From IMG/VR virus record IMGVR_UViG_3300036944_000501, positions 1 to 38,444 of that record: a stretch of 38,444 nucleotides of DNA, one strand, 5' to 3'. This document shows positions 5,845 through 14,610 of this stretch, piece by piece (position 1 is the first letter of the stretch; the number at the start of each line of letters is the position of its first letter). A program made the position numbers and the translations under genes. The notes beneath the pieces were generated by a model, which was not told the origin of the DNA, ran no database searches, and saw nothing but the letters and a program-made list of their open reading frames with translations. Source of the stretch: a virus.

Positions 5845-8716
5845 CGCCAGCGTTCGTTCCGACCTGTGATCGCACGTAAGCCACCATCCGAGCCGCTTCC
5901 GGCCGCGGCATGGCGCGCGACAGATATTCGATCAAGGCGTCGGTTTGAGCCGGATCGATCGCAGCAGTGATGACCGCTTCGGCCTCCCGGTCGTCAAAGC
6001 CCATCGACTGCACCTGGGCCACCATGCGCCGCATCAGGGAGGGCGCGTTAGCGGTCCCTATGTCCATGGCGACATCTACGGCGCCCGACAGGTTCGCCGC
6101 GTCTTGGCTGTTCGCTGCGGTCGGAGAACCCTGCATGGGGTTCACGCCGCGGGCGTTCATCAGGGCTTGGCGCTCAAGGCCGACCGCGTTCTGGAAGGCT
6201 TGCGGATCAGGCGCCAGCGCGGCGGTTCTGATGCCTTGTTCGCGACCGTTGGAGAGGCGTTGAGCCACGCCGGGGGCCGCGCCTTGCGTTCCAGCCGCTC
6301 GCTCCACGGCTCGTCTCGCAGCCGCTTGCGCGATGGCCCGCTCTTCTGGGTTGAGGCGCGCGACCGCCGCGGCGAAGTCGTCGGCCTCCATCGAAAGGAA
6401 CTGCTCGCCAATCTCTGTCGCCTGAGCAAGTCCGCTGTCCGCCGAATAGGCGCGCAGTGCTTCGTCATATCCGGGAACTTGCTGGCGGGCCGATCCGCGG
6501 AGACGTTCAGCCAGCGAGAAGAAGGACGAAGCCGCATCATTGTTGCCCGAGCGCTGGAAGCCTTCGGCGCGACCATTGAGGGAGCGCGAGATGCGATCCG
6601 CTATGCCGACAGTCATGTTGACGCCGCTGGGGTCGTCCAGGGCGCCATCCACCAATTGGCGCAGCAGGTTCGCGGTGTCGCCATCGCCGCGGTTGAGCGC
6701 GGCCGTCGCGGCTTCCTCAATAGCAGTTCTGGTGGCAGGCGCGCGCAAGGCTTCGATCACCGAGCGTTCCGGATGGATCGGCTCGTTGCGGACGGCTCCG
6801 AACGATTGATCGGCCTGCGCTGACCGGCGCGCAGTGATCTCTTCTCGCATTTGAAGGGGCGAGCGGGCGTCGTCCGACAGATTGCGGCGCGCCTGAACCG
6901 ACAGGCGGTCTTGCAGCCCAGCGGCGCGGCTGTCCGCAAACTCTCGCGCCGCGGTGCGGCCCGGCGTCTGACGGGTCGCCATTGCCCGCATCAGTCCGCG
7001 CGAGCCGTCGTCCACGACATCAGCAAGCGTGGGATCAATGCCGACCGAACGAAACTCTGCGGCGCGCTCAGAGAGACCTTGGGGGCGAGTTCGCATCATC
7101 AGGCTGTCGAGGCCGCTGTTCAGGGCGTTCGGCGTGGCTGCGGCCTCAAGAGCGCGGCCGGGGCCGTCAAAGCCTGCCGCCTGCATAGCGCGGCCCGCCA
7201 CTCGACCTCCGAACAATCCCGCCCTTTGAACGGGACGGGCGATGAACTGGGCCAAGGGGCCTGCGAGAGGTGTTGCGACGCCGCCAGCAGCAGCGCCCCA
7301 GGCTGCGCCCGAGCCCGCTTCAGGCAGTCGCTCGATGGGATTGCCCTGTCCGGCGCCAGCACCATAGGCGCCGCCGAACGCGCCGCCAGTCACCGCGCCC
7401 CTGGCCAGAAGCCCGGCCCCGTTACCTGCCTGCGCCGTCCAGCGCGCCGCCTGCAAAGCTCCGGGGGCTGCTAGGACGCCCGCCAACTGTCCAGCGCCGC
7501 GCGAAACGGGCACTTCTCGCGCGTCGGATTGGTCAATGCCCCGCTGCATGGCGATGTTGTGCTTCCAGGCATCGCCAAGACCATCTTGCCACAAGGATCG
7601 CGAGCCGCGGTCGAGGGGGAGGACCGTATTGGCTCCAGCCGCCAGTTCATCTGCGAAACCGAACGTCATCGTGTCGGCCGCGCCGCGAACACCAGCGTCG
7701 ATACGGCGCAGAAAACCGTTCATGCCGTCGCGTTCATCCACGATCTGACGAACCGACTGAGGGCGTTGGACTACGCCGTTGGCGACTTGTTGATCGCCTT
7801 CTTGCTGCGCATCCCGCCGAACTGACCCGGCCGGAACCTGATAGGGCTCGCCGTTGCCTTGACGAACCCAGCCGCCATTCGCCAGCAGTTGCACCAATTG
7901 ATCGGGCGGCGTCGAGGTGTAGTCGATAGCCGTGTCAGGGCTACCCCCAGGCGTCGAGCCACCACCACCATAGCCGCCGCCGGGGAGCGGTGATTCCGTT
8001 ATGCCTGCCGTCATGCGCTTGATGCCGGGGTAGGAGGGCAGTCCGTTGTCGCCATCCTCTACGGCGGGCAGGAACGGCGCCTCTTCACCGATCCCCTTCG
8101 CCACGCCGTTGATACGCATGGCGCGGTTCTCAGCCTTCCGACGAAGAACTTCGGGGCTATCGCCAAGTTGGGGAAGGTCAGCGCGGATAATCCGCTGGGC
8201 CTCCGAAGGCGTGACGGCGGCACCCGACATGATCGGCAGCAGGGCGGATTCGTAGCTGGCTGCGGCCTGGGTATAGCGGCCGTAGTCGTCTCCACCCCAC
8301 GTCCGCGCCGCCGAGTCTCCGATGTTGCGCAGGAACGGGACTTCGGTCGCCTGATCGAGCAGCGCCGCGCCCCAGTTCTGGTTCAGCGGATTGCCGTCGC
8401 GTTCCAGCTCCGCCAGGTTGGCTTGAGAAGCCTTCAGCGGGCCGAGGCCGAGCATGAAGCGTGCGCGGGCATCAGCCCCCACAAGAGCCTCACCGCCACC
8501 CCCGCCGTTGGTCGCAGCGGCCGACAGCTTGGTCACGCCGCCGCGCGGGCCGACGCGCTCAATCGTGCCGTTGGGAAGCTGGCGGGCGCCCGAGCCCCAT
8601 TCGGTGGAGACATCAACCGGGCCGACCTGCTCCCACGATGATTCCTGTGCAGGATCGCCGCCTTTGAAGCGGTAGCCGTTCTCAACCGAGCCGACAGAGG
8701 GAGTGGTGCGGTTCAT
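5825..8716 (-). CDS. Large internal/ejection protein (putative DNA-injection machinery)
   Basis: Predicted 963 aa, the largest gene here. It begins RTTPSVGSVENGYRFKGGDP, and residues about 145-200 contain ESALLPIMSGAAVTPSEAQR and DSPEVLRRKAENRAM, a pattern recurrent in large internal proteins of short-tailed phages. A glycine/alanine-rich, possibly membrane-active stretch (about 415-490) is followed by long alanine-rich helices. The length, composition and place after two other internal proteins and before lysis fit an ejected internal virion protein. There is no transglycosylase motif I can point to. It overlaps the upstream gene by ATGA. Confidence 0.65.
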   Translation of the reverse strand: MNRTTPSVGSVENGYRFKGGDPAQESSWEQVGPVDVSTEWGSGARQLPNGTIERVGPRGGVTKLSAAATNGGGGGEALVGADARARFMLGLGPLKASQANLAELERDGNPLNQNWGAALLDQATEVPFLRNIGDSAARTWGGDDYGRYTQAAASYESALLPIMSGAAVTPSEAQRIIRADLPQLGDSPEVLRRKAENRAMRINGVAKGIGEEAPFLPAVEDGDNGLPSYPGIKRMTAGITESPLPGGGYGGGGSTPGGSPDTAIDYTSTPPDQLVQLLANGGWVRQGNGEPYQVPAGSVRRDAQQEGDQQVANGVVQRPQSVRQIVDERDGMNGFLRRIDAGVRGAADTMTFGFADELAAGANTVLPLDRGSRSLWQDGLGDAWKHNIAMQRGIDQSDAREVPVSRGAGQLAGVLAAPGALQAARWTAQAGNGAGLLARGAVTGGAFGGAYGAGAGQGNPIERLPEAGSGAAWGAAAGGVATPLAGPLAQFIARPVQRAGLFGGRVAGRAMQAAGFDGPGRALEAAATPNALNSGLDSLMMRTRPQGLSERAAEFRSVGIDPTLADVVDDGSRGLMRAMATRQTPGRTAAREFADSRAAGLQDRLSVQARRNLSDDARSPLQMREEITARRSAQADQSFGAVRNEPIHPERSVIEALRAPATRTAIEEAATAALNRGDGDTANLLRQLVDGALDDPSGVNMTVGIADRISRSLNGRAEGFQRSGNNDAASSFFSLAERLRGSARQQVPGYDEALRAYSADSGLAQATEIGEQFLSMEADDFAAAVARLNPEERAIAQAAARRAVERAAGTQGAAPGVAQRLSNGREQGIRTAALAPDPQAFQNAVGLERQALMNARGVNPMQGSPTAANSQDAANLSGAVDVAMDIGTANAPSLMRRMVAQVQSMGFDDREAEAVITAAIDPAQTDALIEYLSRAMPRPEAARMVAYVRSQVGTNAGVNSQGR

Positions 8717-9312
8717 CGATAGTTCTCCCAGGGGCGACGGGCGGATGCTGTGGCGGCTGGACGGGAAGGACCGCGAGAGCCGCCGCCGCCTCCAGCGGAG
8801 CGTCCCGCGCGCGGCATGGGGCGAGTCGATATGGCTTCACGGCGCTCGTCGCTCAGCCTCCGCACGTAGGTAGGATCGGCAGGACCGCCCGGAATGGGCT
8901 CCCATTGACCATCTGCCGTCACGCGCCAGCCGGGCGGAAGGTCAGGCTTCGGCGCGATCTGGAGAACTGGCGTGGCTTTTCCGCCCTGCACGCCGTAGAT
9001 GCCTTGCGAGGTGTTGAAGTACTGGGGATCGGGGTTCATCGACTCGAAAAGCCGAGCGTCACGGCTGACGTCGAGACCGTTGGCGCTGGCCTGCATCAGA
9101 GCAGCGAGCATCTCTTCGCGGGTCTTTGCCGCTCCGGTTCCGCTGCCGTTCGGGCCATCGTGGGGGGCGATGTCGGAGCGGTATCGGTCACCGGCGATAC
9201 GCGCCTGCTCCTTAGCGTCGCGACGGTCCATTTCTTGGGTACCGTAGAACGCGGTAGCGAGCGTTCGTCCCCAGTCCCGGCCGCCAGGCTTCTGTGATCC
9301 GAAAAGGGCCAT
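8713..9312 (-). CDS. Putative internal virion protein, disordered C-terminus
   Basis: Predicted 199 aa. Helical N-terminal half (DWGRTLATAFYGTQEMDRRD, then EEMLAALMQASANG), then PQYFNTSQGIYGVQGGKATP and PPGWRVTADGQWEPIPGG. The last 40 residues are Gly/Ser/Arg/Pro-rich and basic, probably disordered. It lies between two putative ejection proteins and overlaps the 963-aa gene by 4 bases, so I infer a role in the virion or in DNA ejection. I do not recognise a named family. Confidence 0.55.
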   Translation of the reverse strand: MALFGSQKPGGRDWGRTLATAFYGTQEMDRRDAKEQARIAGDRYRSDIAPHDGPNGSGTGAAKTREEMLAALMQASANGLDVSRDARLFESMNPDPQYFNTSQGIYGVQGGKATPVLQIAPKPDLPPGWRVTADGQWEPIPGGPADPTYVRRLSDERREAISTRPMPRAGRSAGGGGGSRGPSRPAATASARRPWENYR

Positions 9313-9315
9313 GCA

Positions 9316-10719
9316 TTAGCCTCCGAAGCTGAAGCCGGTGGCGGGGTTCCAGCTCATGCTGGCCCCGATCTGGGTGGACGACGATTTGCCCGACTGCGTA
9401 CCGTTGGAGTTCATCGTCTGCCCGGTGAAGGCGTCGATCGGCACGCCGCCAAGCAGTTGCTGGATCATCGCAAGTTGCGCGTATTGATCCTGCTGCTGGG
9501 CGTTGGCGATGTCGCGCTGGGTTCCGCCAAGCTCGGCTTGCATCCCGATATTGGCCCGCTGATCCGCGCCTTGAGCTGCGCCGATGTTGCCGAGTAGGCC
9601 CGCCGATTGCAGCATCCGCTCCAGCGCGCCGTCTTGCTGGCCCGCGTTGAACTGGCTGTTCTGGTTCTGCGCGGTGGCGTTGAACTGGTTGGCCTGATTT
9701 TGCGCGTTGGCGCCGAACTGGCCCGCCTGATTGAGCGAGTCCATGTTGGCCATGCCGAACTGATTGGCGGCGCCCGCGTTGGCGAGGTTCGCCTGCTGGC
9801 TGAACCCTGCGTTCGCCAGAGAGAAGTCGTTCTGAGCCCCGGCGTTGAACTGCCCGGCTTGGTTCATGGCGTTCTGGTTCGCCAGCAAGCCGGTCTGGCC
9901 GAGTTGAGCTTGGAGGCTGTTGCGCTGCGCGTTCAGTTGGGCTTGCGTCAGGGTGCCTTGGTTCGTCTGGCCCGCGTTGAACTGCGACATTGAGGCTTCG
10001 CGGTTGAGGTCGTTCGTCGCCAGATTGCCCGCCTGATCGTAGGCATTGGCGCGGACATTGGCGATGCCGGTGTTGGCCGCGCGGGAAAGCTCGCCCTCGG
10101 TGATCGCCTGCATGACCGCGTTGTTGCTGTTCCGCGCCCCGCCATTCAGGGCAGATTGGCCCGACTGCGCCGCCCGCACCCGGCCGCCCGTGGCGTCATA
10201 GTCCGCCTGAGCCGCCGTGATCTGATCGCCAAGACCGGCGTTGAGGTAGCTGTTCAGGTCCAGATCGGTGATGTTGCGCGAGGAGCCCTGCGCCATCGGG
10301 CCGACGTTGACGCCCTCGACGCCGAACTTCGACCAGTCCACCGTGTTGGGGTTGTAGCCCTGCGCCTGCCCGGCGTTGGCGGCTTGCGCGCTCGTCGCCT
10401 GGCCCTGAGCCGCCGTGTAGCCCTGCCCCTGGTAGCCGGTGGCCGTGGCGGTGTTCGCGCCGGCCGTGCCTGCCTTGATCCCGAGCTGCGTGGCCCAGTC
10501 GAAGTTCTGCGACGGGGCGAGGTTTGCGGCGCCGCTGAATGCCTGCTGTTGCAGCTCGCTCGGCCCGGTTGTCAGCGGCTGACCCGACTTCATCAGGTCG
10601 TTCACCTTGCCGGTGTAGTCCTGCCATGGCTGTTGCAGCCAGGAGGGCGTGTTCGGCGTGGTGGTGGCCGTCTGGTTCGTGGTCTGGCTGGACGTGGTCT
10701 TTGATTTCTTGGCGCTCAC
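9316..10719 (-). CDS. Asn/Gln/Ala-rich repeat protein, putative internal/ejection protein
   Basis: Predicted 467 aa from GTG 10719, which overlaps the upstream stop (GTGA). The N-terminus is Ser/Thr/Gln-rich (KTTSSQTTNQTATTTPN) followed by PSWLQQPWQDYTGKV. From about residue 230 to 390 it is built from degenerate N/Q/A/G units such as NQAGQFNAGAQN, ANQFNATAQNQN and SQFNAGQQDG, with few charges. A C-terminal MIQQLLGGVPIDAF segment follows. The position fits a portal-proximal or ejected protein. The composition is prion-like, unlike neighbouring genes. Confidence 0.6.
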   Translation of the reverse strand: MSAKKSKTTSSQTTNQTATTTPNTPSWLQQPWQDYTGKVNDLMKSGQPLTTGPSELQQQAFSGAANLAPSQNFDWATQLGIKAGTAGANTATATGYQGQGYTAAQGQATSAQAANAGQAQGYNPNTVDWSKFGVEGVNVGPMAQGSSRNITDLDLNSYLNAGLGDQITAAQADYDATGGRVRAAQSGQSALNGGARNSNNAVMQAITEGELSRAANTGIANVRANAYDQAGNLATNDLNREASMSQFNAGQTNQGTLTQAQLNAQRNSLQAQLGQTGLLANQNAMNQAGQFNAGAQNDFSLANAGFSQQANLANAGAANQFGMANMDSLNQAGQFGANAQNQANQFNATAQNQNSQFNAGQQDGALERMLQSAGLLGNIGAAQGADQRANIGMQAELGGTQRDIANAQQQDQYAQLAMIQQLLGGVPIDAFTGQTMNSNGTQSGKSSSTQIGASMSWNPATGFSFGG

Positions 10720-11054
10720 AGCATTTTCTCCAGCTCATCCCCTTGGCGGACGTATCCGCATCGTTTCAGCGCCCTGGCCCAGCCGAGGCGTCCGTTGATC
10801 GTGGCGCGTTTCATGCCCCAGTGACGGGCGGTGGCTTCGACCTTGGGTCGCAGCGTCAGCAGGCCCCGCAGGCTTCCGCCGCCGAGCCAGACGTGAATGC
10901 AGTCGCCCCACAGTTCCGTGACCATGGCGCAGCCCTCACCGAGCCAGAGTTGCGCGGTGTTGGCCTTCAGGCGGGCCTCAACCTCGGCCCAGGTGTCGTT
11001 GTCGATGAGAGCCGGCTCGAGCAGCGCCCTAGCGCTGGCCAACGGGGACGACAT
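10716..11054 (-). CDS. GNAT-like small virion protein (T7 gp13-type)
   Basis: Predicted 112 aa from ATG 11054; a TTG lies one codon upstream. The pattern NDTWAEVEARLKANTAQLWL, then CAMVTELWGDCIHVWLGGG and ATINGRLGWARALKRCGYV resembles the short acetyltransferase-fold proteins found beside tail genes of podoviruses, where T7 gp13 is the reference. Family members often lack acetyltransferase activity and act in assembly. It overlaps the tail hub gene by 26 bases and the next gene by 4. Confidence 0.65.
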   Translation of the reverse strand: MSSPLASARALLEPALIDNDTWAEVEARLKANTAQLWLGEGCAMVTELWGDCIHVWLGGGSLRGLLTLRPKVEATARHWGMKRATINGRLGWARALKRCGYVRQGDELEKML

Positions 11055-12525
11055 CAAACGTCGGCTTTCCCATGCGCCAGGCGGCGGGCGAGGAGTTGGA
11101 GGCCAGCCGGTATTTCACGATCCGGCCGGTGGCGAAGAAGTCGAGCTTCTGCTGACCCGGCGCGCAAACCCCGCTGAAGGCTTCGGTCCACACGTCCTGC
11201 GCTTCCATCTTTGTCCAGACGGTGAACCAGATCGGCCCTGTCTGGTCGCGGAAGTCGGGATAGAAGCCGCGCACAAGCATGACGCGCTCGCCGGGGTCGA
11301 AATACTGCCCGCCGCTCTCGATGAAGGCCTCAAGGGGCGCGCCGTCCGCCGAGGCGCCGCGTTCGTGCCAATAGACCGCGCCATCCAGCGTGACCCCGAC
11401 CGGCGAGGGCGAGGCGCCGCAGAGGGCCGTGCGGGCTTGCAGGGACCGCGACCACGCTCCGTCGATCACCGACAGGCGCAGTTGACGGGACACCTCAAAG
11501 CCGTCGCGGTTGTCCGCATAGCCCCAGACGATCTCTCCGCGCTCCGAGACGTAGGCCGCGTAAATCTTGTCGTCCTGCCCCGGCGCCACATTGTCCGAGA
11601 ACTCGTCACGGATCGGGCAAGGCAGGATGGTGGGCGAGCCGCCGACCGAGCAGGCCCAAAGCTGATGATCGGGGCTGATCCAGTAGGCCGTCTGTCCAAT
11701 GACGATGGCGGCGTTCGGCCCGGCCAGCCCGCAACCGATCTCGACCGGCTCGAAGCTCCAGCCGGTGCCGTCGAACGACCCCAGGTGCAGTTCCGAATCC
11801 GTCCAGACGAAGAAGTAGCGGCCCGCCGGATAGGCGCCGACAATCCGGCCGTTGCCCTTCAGGTAGTATTGCTGCGAGATCGTGGCCGTGCCGGGCGTCC
11901 ATTTGGTCGGATCCAGCGGGTCTGAGGTGCGGATGCAGGCGGCGTTGAACTGGCCGCCGACGTCGGTGCAGCCAAAGGCCATCACCTGATCGGTCCACGC
12001 CACAGCCACGAAGTTGCACTCTGCCGGCGCATTGGTCAGCAGTGTTGCCGGGGTCGCGGTGGCGTTGTTCCAGACGAAGACGCCCTGCCCGCGGGGATTG
12101 GCGTATAGCTCTCCGAACGACCGGGCGCCGAAGCTCCATGTCAGGGGGAAGTAGTCGGTGGACGAGGGCTCGCCATAGCCGCCGACGCCATAGGCCCCGG
12201 TGCCGTAGCCCGCGCCGCCCGTGCCGTCGATCTGGCCGTCAGTGAAGCCCACGGCCGGGGTGATGTCCGCCAGCTCGCCCGCCTGCCAGACCTGCAGGCC
12301 GTTGTGCAGACCGAAGGCGATGGTCTGGAGGTTGTCGCCGTCCTTCCACGCAAAGACCGTGCGGCACACGCCGGTCAGCAGTTCCGTGGTCAGGCGCTCC
12401 CAGCCCTTGATGACCTCGGGCAGGCCGCGCCAGAACCGGACGTTGGAAGCGTCTTTCCAGCCGCCCGTCGCATAGTCGGTGTCGTCGGCAACGATGCCGG
12501 GAGGAAGTTGCAAAGGGGTGCGCAT
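11029..12525 (-). CDS. Tail hub/nozzle-like protein (P22 gp10-like beta-propeller)
   Basis: Predicted 498 aa. It starts MRTPLQLPPGIVADDTDYAT, then GGWKDASNVRFWRGLPEVIKG, the opening seen in short-tail hub or 'packaged DNA stabilisation' proteins. Repeated blade-like units (VVGAYPAGRYFFVWTD-type, TAYWISPDHQLWACSVGG, GEIVWGYADNRDG) suggest a beta-propeller. It would plug the head and form the distal tail tube. It is followed downstream by internal proteins and preceded by tail fibre genes. The P22 gp10 comparison is by layout and start motif. Confidence 0.65.
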   Translation of the reverse strand: MRTPLQLPPGIVADDTDYATGGWKDASNVRFWRGLPEVIKGWERLTTELLTGVCRTVFAWKDGDNLQTIAFGLHNGLQVWQAGELADITPAVGFTDGQIDGTGGAGYGTGAYGVGGYGEPSSTDYFPLTWSFGARSFGELYANPRGQGVFVWNNATATPATLLTNAPAECNFVAVAWTDQVMAFGCTDVGGQFNAACIRTSDPLDPTKWTPGTATISQQYYLKGNGRIVGAYPAGRYFFVWTDSELHLGSFDGTGWSFEPVEIGCGLAGPNAAIVIGQTAYWISPDHQLWACSVGGSPTILPCPIRDEFSDNVAPGQDDKIYAAYVSERGEIVWGYADNRDGFEVSRQLRLSVIDGAWSRSLQARTALCGASPSPVGVTLDGAVYWHERGASADGAPLEAFIESGGQYFDPGERVMLVRGFYPDFRDQTGPIWFTVWTKMEAQDVWTEAFSGVCAPGQQKLDFFATGRIVKYRLASNSSPAAWRMGKPTFDVVPVGQR

Positions 12526-13373
12526 CAGACGTTCCCCGCATTGGTGGGATAGGATCGACCCTCGCCCCAGAAGACGCGTGCCGCGCCGTCCGCGCCGGGC
12601 CAGCCCCAGCCGCCGCCGCCGCCGTAGGCCCCGCCGGGGCCGGTGTTGCCGACGCTTGCGCCGCCAGAGCCGCCACCGCCGCCGTTGGAGTCGGTCCCGG
12701 CTGCGCCGTCAGCGCCCTTGCCGAGAAGGCCCACGCCGCCGCCGCCGCGTCCAAAGTTGCCGCCCCCGCCGCCGCCCGATCCGGCTTGAGCCGCTGTGGC
12801 TGCAATCCCGTTGTAGGGCGCTCCATCACCGCCGGTTCCGGCGTAGCCCGCAGCCCCGCCGCCGCCGCCCTCGCCGCCCGCGCCGTCGCCATATCCGCCG
12901 CGACCGCCCGTGTTGCTGGCGAAGGCCAGGGTGGCGTCATAGCTGGACCCCAGGAGCGCGCCTTGGCCGCCAACGGCCCAGACCGGAGACGCGGTCCCCA
13001 TAAGGCCGCCCTCGCCGCCCGTCGCGCGTACAAGGTCCGTGCCGCCGCGCTTGATCGAGGTTGTCCCGCCGGTCACGCCTGCCGCGTTCAGCGCCACGCC
13101 CTCAGCGCCGCCCGCGCCTACGGTGATGGTCAAGGTCTCGCCGGGGACGACGATCAGGCAGCAGTAGGCTTGGCCGCCGCCTGCGCCTGCGCCTTGGCGC
13201 CGACCGGCTGAATAGTTGGTCGAAGCCCCGCCGCCGCCCGCGCCCTCGACCAGAGCCCACAGGCGGTCAACGCCGGAGGGAACGAGGAAGGAATAGGTCC
13301 CCGGCGCCGTCCACTGCTCCTGGCCCGGAGGCGCAGCGCCGCCGAGCAACATGTGGTTGGGGAAGTGCAGCAT
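12525..13373 (-). CDS. Glycine-rich tail appendage/adhesin
   Basis: Predicted 282 aa. The frame extends upstream to 13556, but ATG 13373 overlaps the previous stop (TGATG) and starts the recognisable MLHFPNHMLLGGAAPPGQEQ, so that start is chosen. Then comes WTAPGTYSFLVPSGVDRLWA, the lead-in of phage glycine-rich domains, and about 200 residues with GGGG runs. Such regions form polyglycine-II helix bundles in some phage adhesins. The encoding DNA is very GC-rich, which makes long false frames on the other strand. Host-receptor binding is inferred. Confidence 0.75.
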   Translation of the reverse strand: MLHFPNHMLLGGAAPPGQEQWTAPGTYSFLVPSGVDRLWALVEGAGGGGASTNYSAGRRQGAGAGGGQAYCCLIVVPGETLTITVGAGGAEGVALNAAGVTGGTTSIKRGGTDLVRATGGEGGLMGTASPVWAVGGQGALLGSSYDATLAFASNTGGRGGYGDGAGGEGGGGGAAGYAGTGGDGAPYNGIAATAAQAGSGGGGGGNFGRGGGGVGLLGKGADGAAGTDSNGGGGGSGGASVGNTGPGGAYGGGGGWGWPGADGAARVFWGEGRSYPTNAGNV

Positions 13374-14368
13374 CAGGCCGCGCCGCCCTTGGTCAGGGTG
13401 AAGCGAACCTTGCTCGAAGTCTCCGCGAACCACGTCAGCAGATCGACGGCGTTGGCGGCTGTGGACAGGGTCGGAGCAGCGCCGAACGGGTACCACGCCG
13501 CGTTGTAGGCCAGCGTATAGGGACCGCCCGATGCTGGCTGCTTGATGAGGATGCAACCCGTGGTTCCGGGTGTGACGTTCGTGGGTGCGCCGAGCGTGCC
13601 GTTGGCCGCCATGGTGTGCGTCTGGACCGTCTTGGACAGATCGGGAGCCGACAGGTTCAACGCGTTCAGCGCCACCGCGCCCGCAATCGAGGCCGGGGAG
13701 ACATAGAGGTCCGTCGCGGTCAGGGCCTGCAGGTCAGCGGCGGTCGCTTCTGCGGGAACCGTGTCGGCGTCGGCCGGCTCAAAGCCCAGAGCGGCGGTGA
13801 GGAAGGCCAGATCAAGGGCCTGCCAGAAAGCGGTCGTCCCGTCCGTCGAAATCACCTTGCCCTCGTTGCCCGATTGACCGGGCAGCACCGGCGCGAAGGC
13901 CAGACCATCGGCATAGCCCTTGGTGGCGGCGTCGGTCGTCTGGGTAGGCGTTCCGATGTTCTTCAGGCGACGTCCGCCGAAGTCGGTCACCCCGCCGAGC
14001 CAGACCGAGGCGCCGTCCGTGACGACATAGCCGACGTCGCCCGAGCGTACCGTGACGCTGCTGGAGCCGTTCGTGATGGTCACGTCGGCGTTTGCCGCGC
14101 GGACGATGTAGAGCTTCTCGACCGAGGGAATGGTGATGGTTGCAGCCGTCGCCGCTGTGACGTTGAGGATGCGTCCGCGCGCCTGATCCGCTGAGCCGTT
14201 GGCCGTGGAAAGGGTGGTCGCGCCTGAGGCCGAAATCGTGACGATGCCGTCCGAGAGGAAGTCCACCAGATCGAAGACACCGGAGTTGAGGATGTTGCCC
14301 CAGACGTTGACGTTTTCCCCGGTCGCCTGCTTCGTGAGGCGGTTGCGCGCTGTATAGGCTGACGGCAT
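13373..14368 (-). CDS. Tail fibre/appendage protein
   Basis: Predicted 331 aa. The N-terminal beta-rich half (TISASGATTLSTANGSADQ, then VEKLYIVRAANADVTITNG) is followed by RRLKNIGTPTQTTDAATKGY, a motif typical of phage tail fibres, then a Thr/Ala-rich C-terminal part that ends LTWFAETSSKVRFTLTKGG. It probably trimerises into a fibre or baseplate appendage. It lies between a small conserved protein and the glycine-rich adhesin, coupled by overlapping stop/start on both sides. Confidence 0.75.
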   Translation of the reverse strand: MPSAYTARNRLTKQATGENVNVWGNILNSGVFDLVDFLSDGIVTISASGATTLSTANGSADQARGRILNVTAATAATITIPSVEKLYIVRAANADVTITNGSSSVTVRSGDVGYVVTDGASVWLGGVTDFGGRRLKNIGTPTQTTDAATKGYADGLAFAPVLPGQSGNEGKVISTDGTTAFWQALDLAFLTAALGFEPADADTVPAEATAADLQALTATDLYVSPASIAGAVALNALNLSAPDLSKTVQTHTMAANGTLGAPTNVTPGTTGCILIKQPASGGPYTLAYNAAWYPFGAAPTLSTAANAVDLLTWFAETSSKVRFTLTKGGAA

Positions 14369-14610
14369 TAGAGCGCCCCTCCATTATGGTCGATCCACGC
14401 GCCGTCGAGGGCCGTAGCGATGCCCGCCGTTCCAGCCCCGTCGATGTCGCGGACGATGATTTGTCGATTGGCCCAGGCTGATGCAGGCGGCAGGTCGGAC
14501 ACCGTGTCCACGACCGTCAGGCGCACCGAGGTCAGCTTGTCGAATGCCGCCTGAACGGCGTTGGCGAAGTTGAGAACCGGGCCCGTCAGGCCGGAAAAGG
14601 CGATCTTCAC
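14368..14610 (-). CDS. Small tail-region protein of unknown function
   Basis: Predicted 80 aa from GTG 14610. The frame is open further upstream, but GTG 14610 overlaps the previous stop (GTGA) and gives the sensible start KIAFSGLTGPVLNFANAVQA. The rest (LTVVDTVSDLPPASAWANRQ, then IIVRDIDGAGTAGIATALDG) looks beta-rich, ending AWIDHNGG. It sits between the repeat protein and the fibre, so an appendage or chaperone role is possible; nothing in the sequence decides this. Confidence 0.55.
   Translation of the reverse strand: MKIAFSGLTGPVLNFANAVQAAFDKLTSVRLTVVDTVSDLPPASAWANRQIIVRDIDGAGTAGIATALDGAWIDHNGGAL

Noticed and set aside
12239-13556. Long alternative frames over the glycine-rich gene, including the upstream extension of that gene to 13556
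   Set aside because: GGC/GCC repeats keep several frames open. The start at 13373 coupled to the upstream stop gives the recognisable protein.
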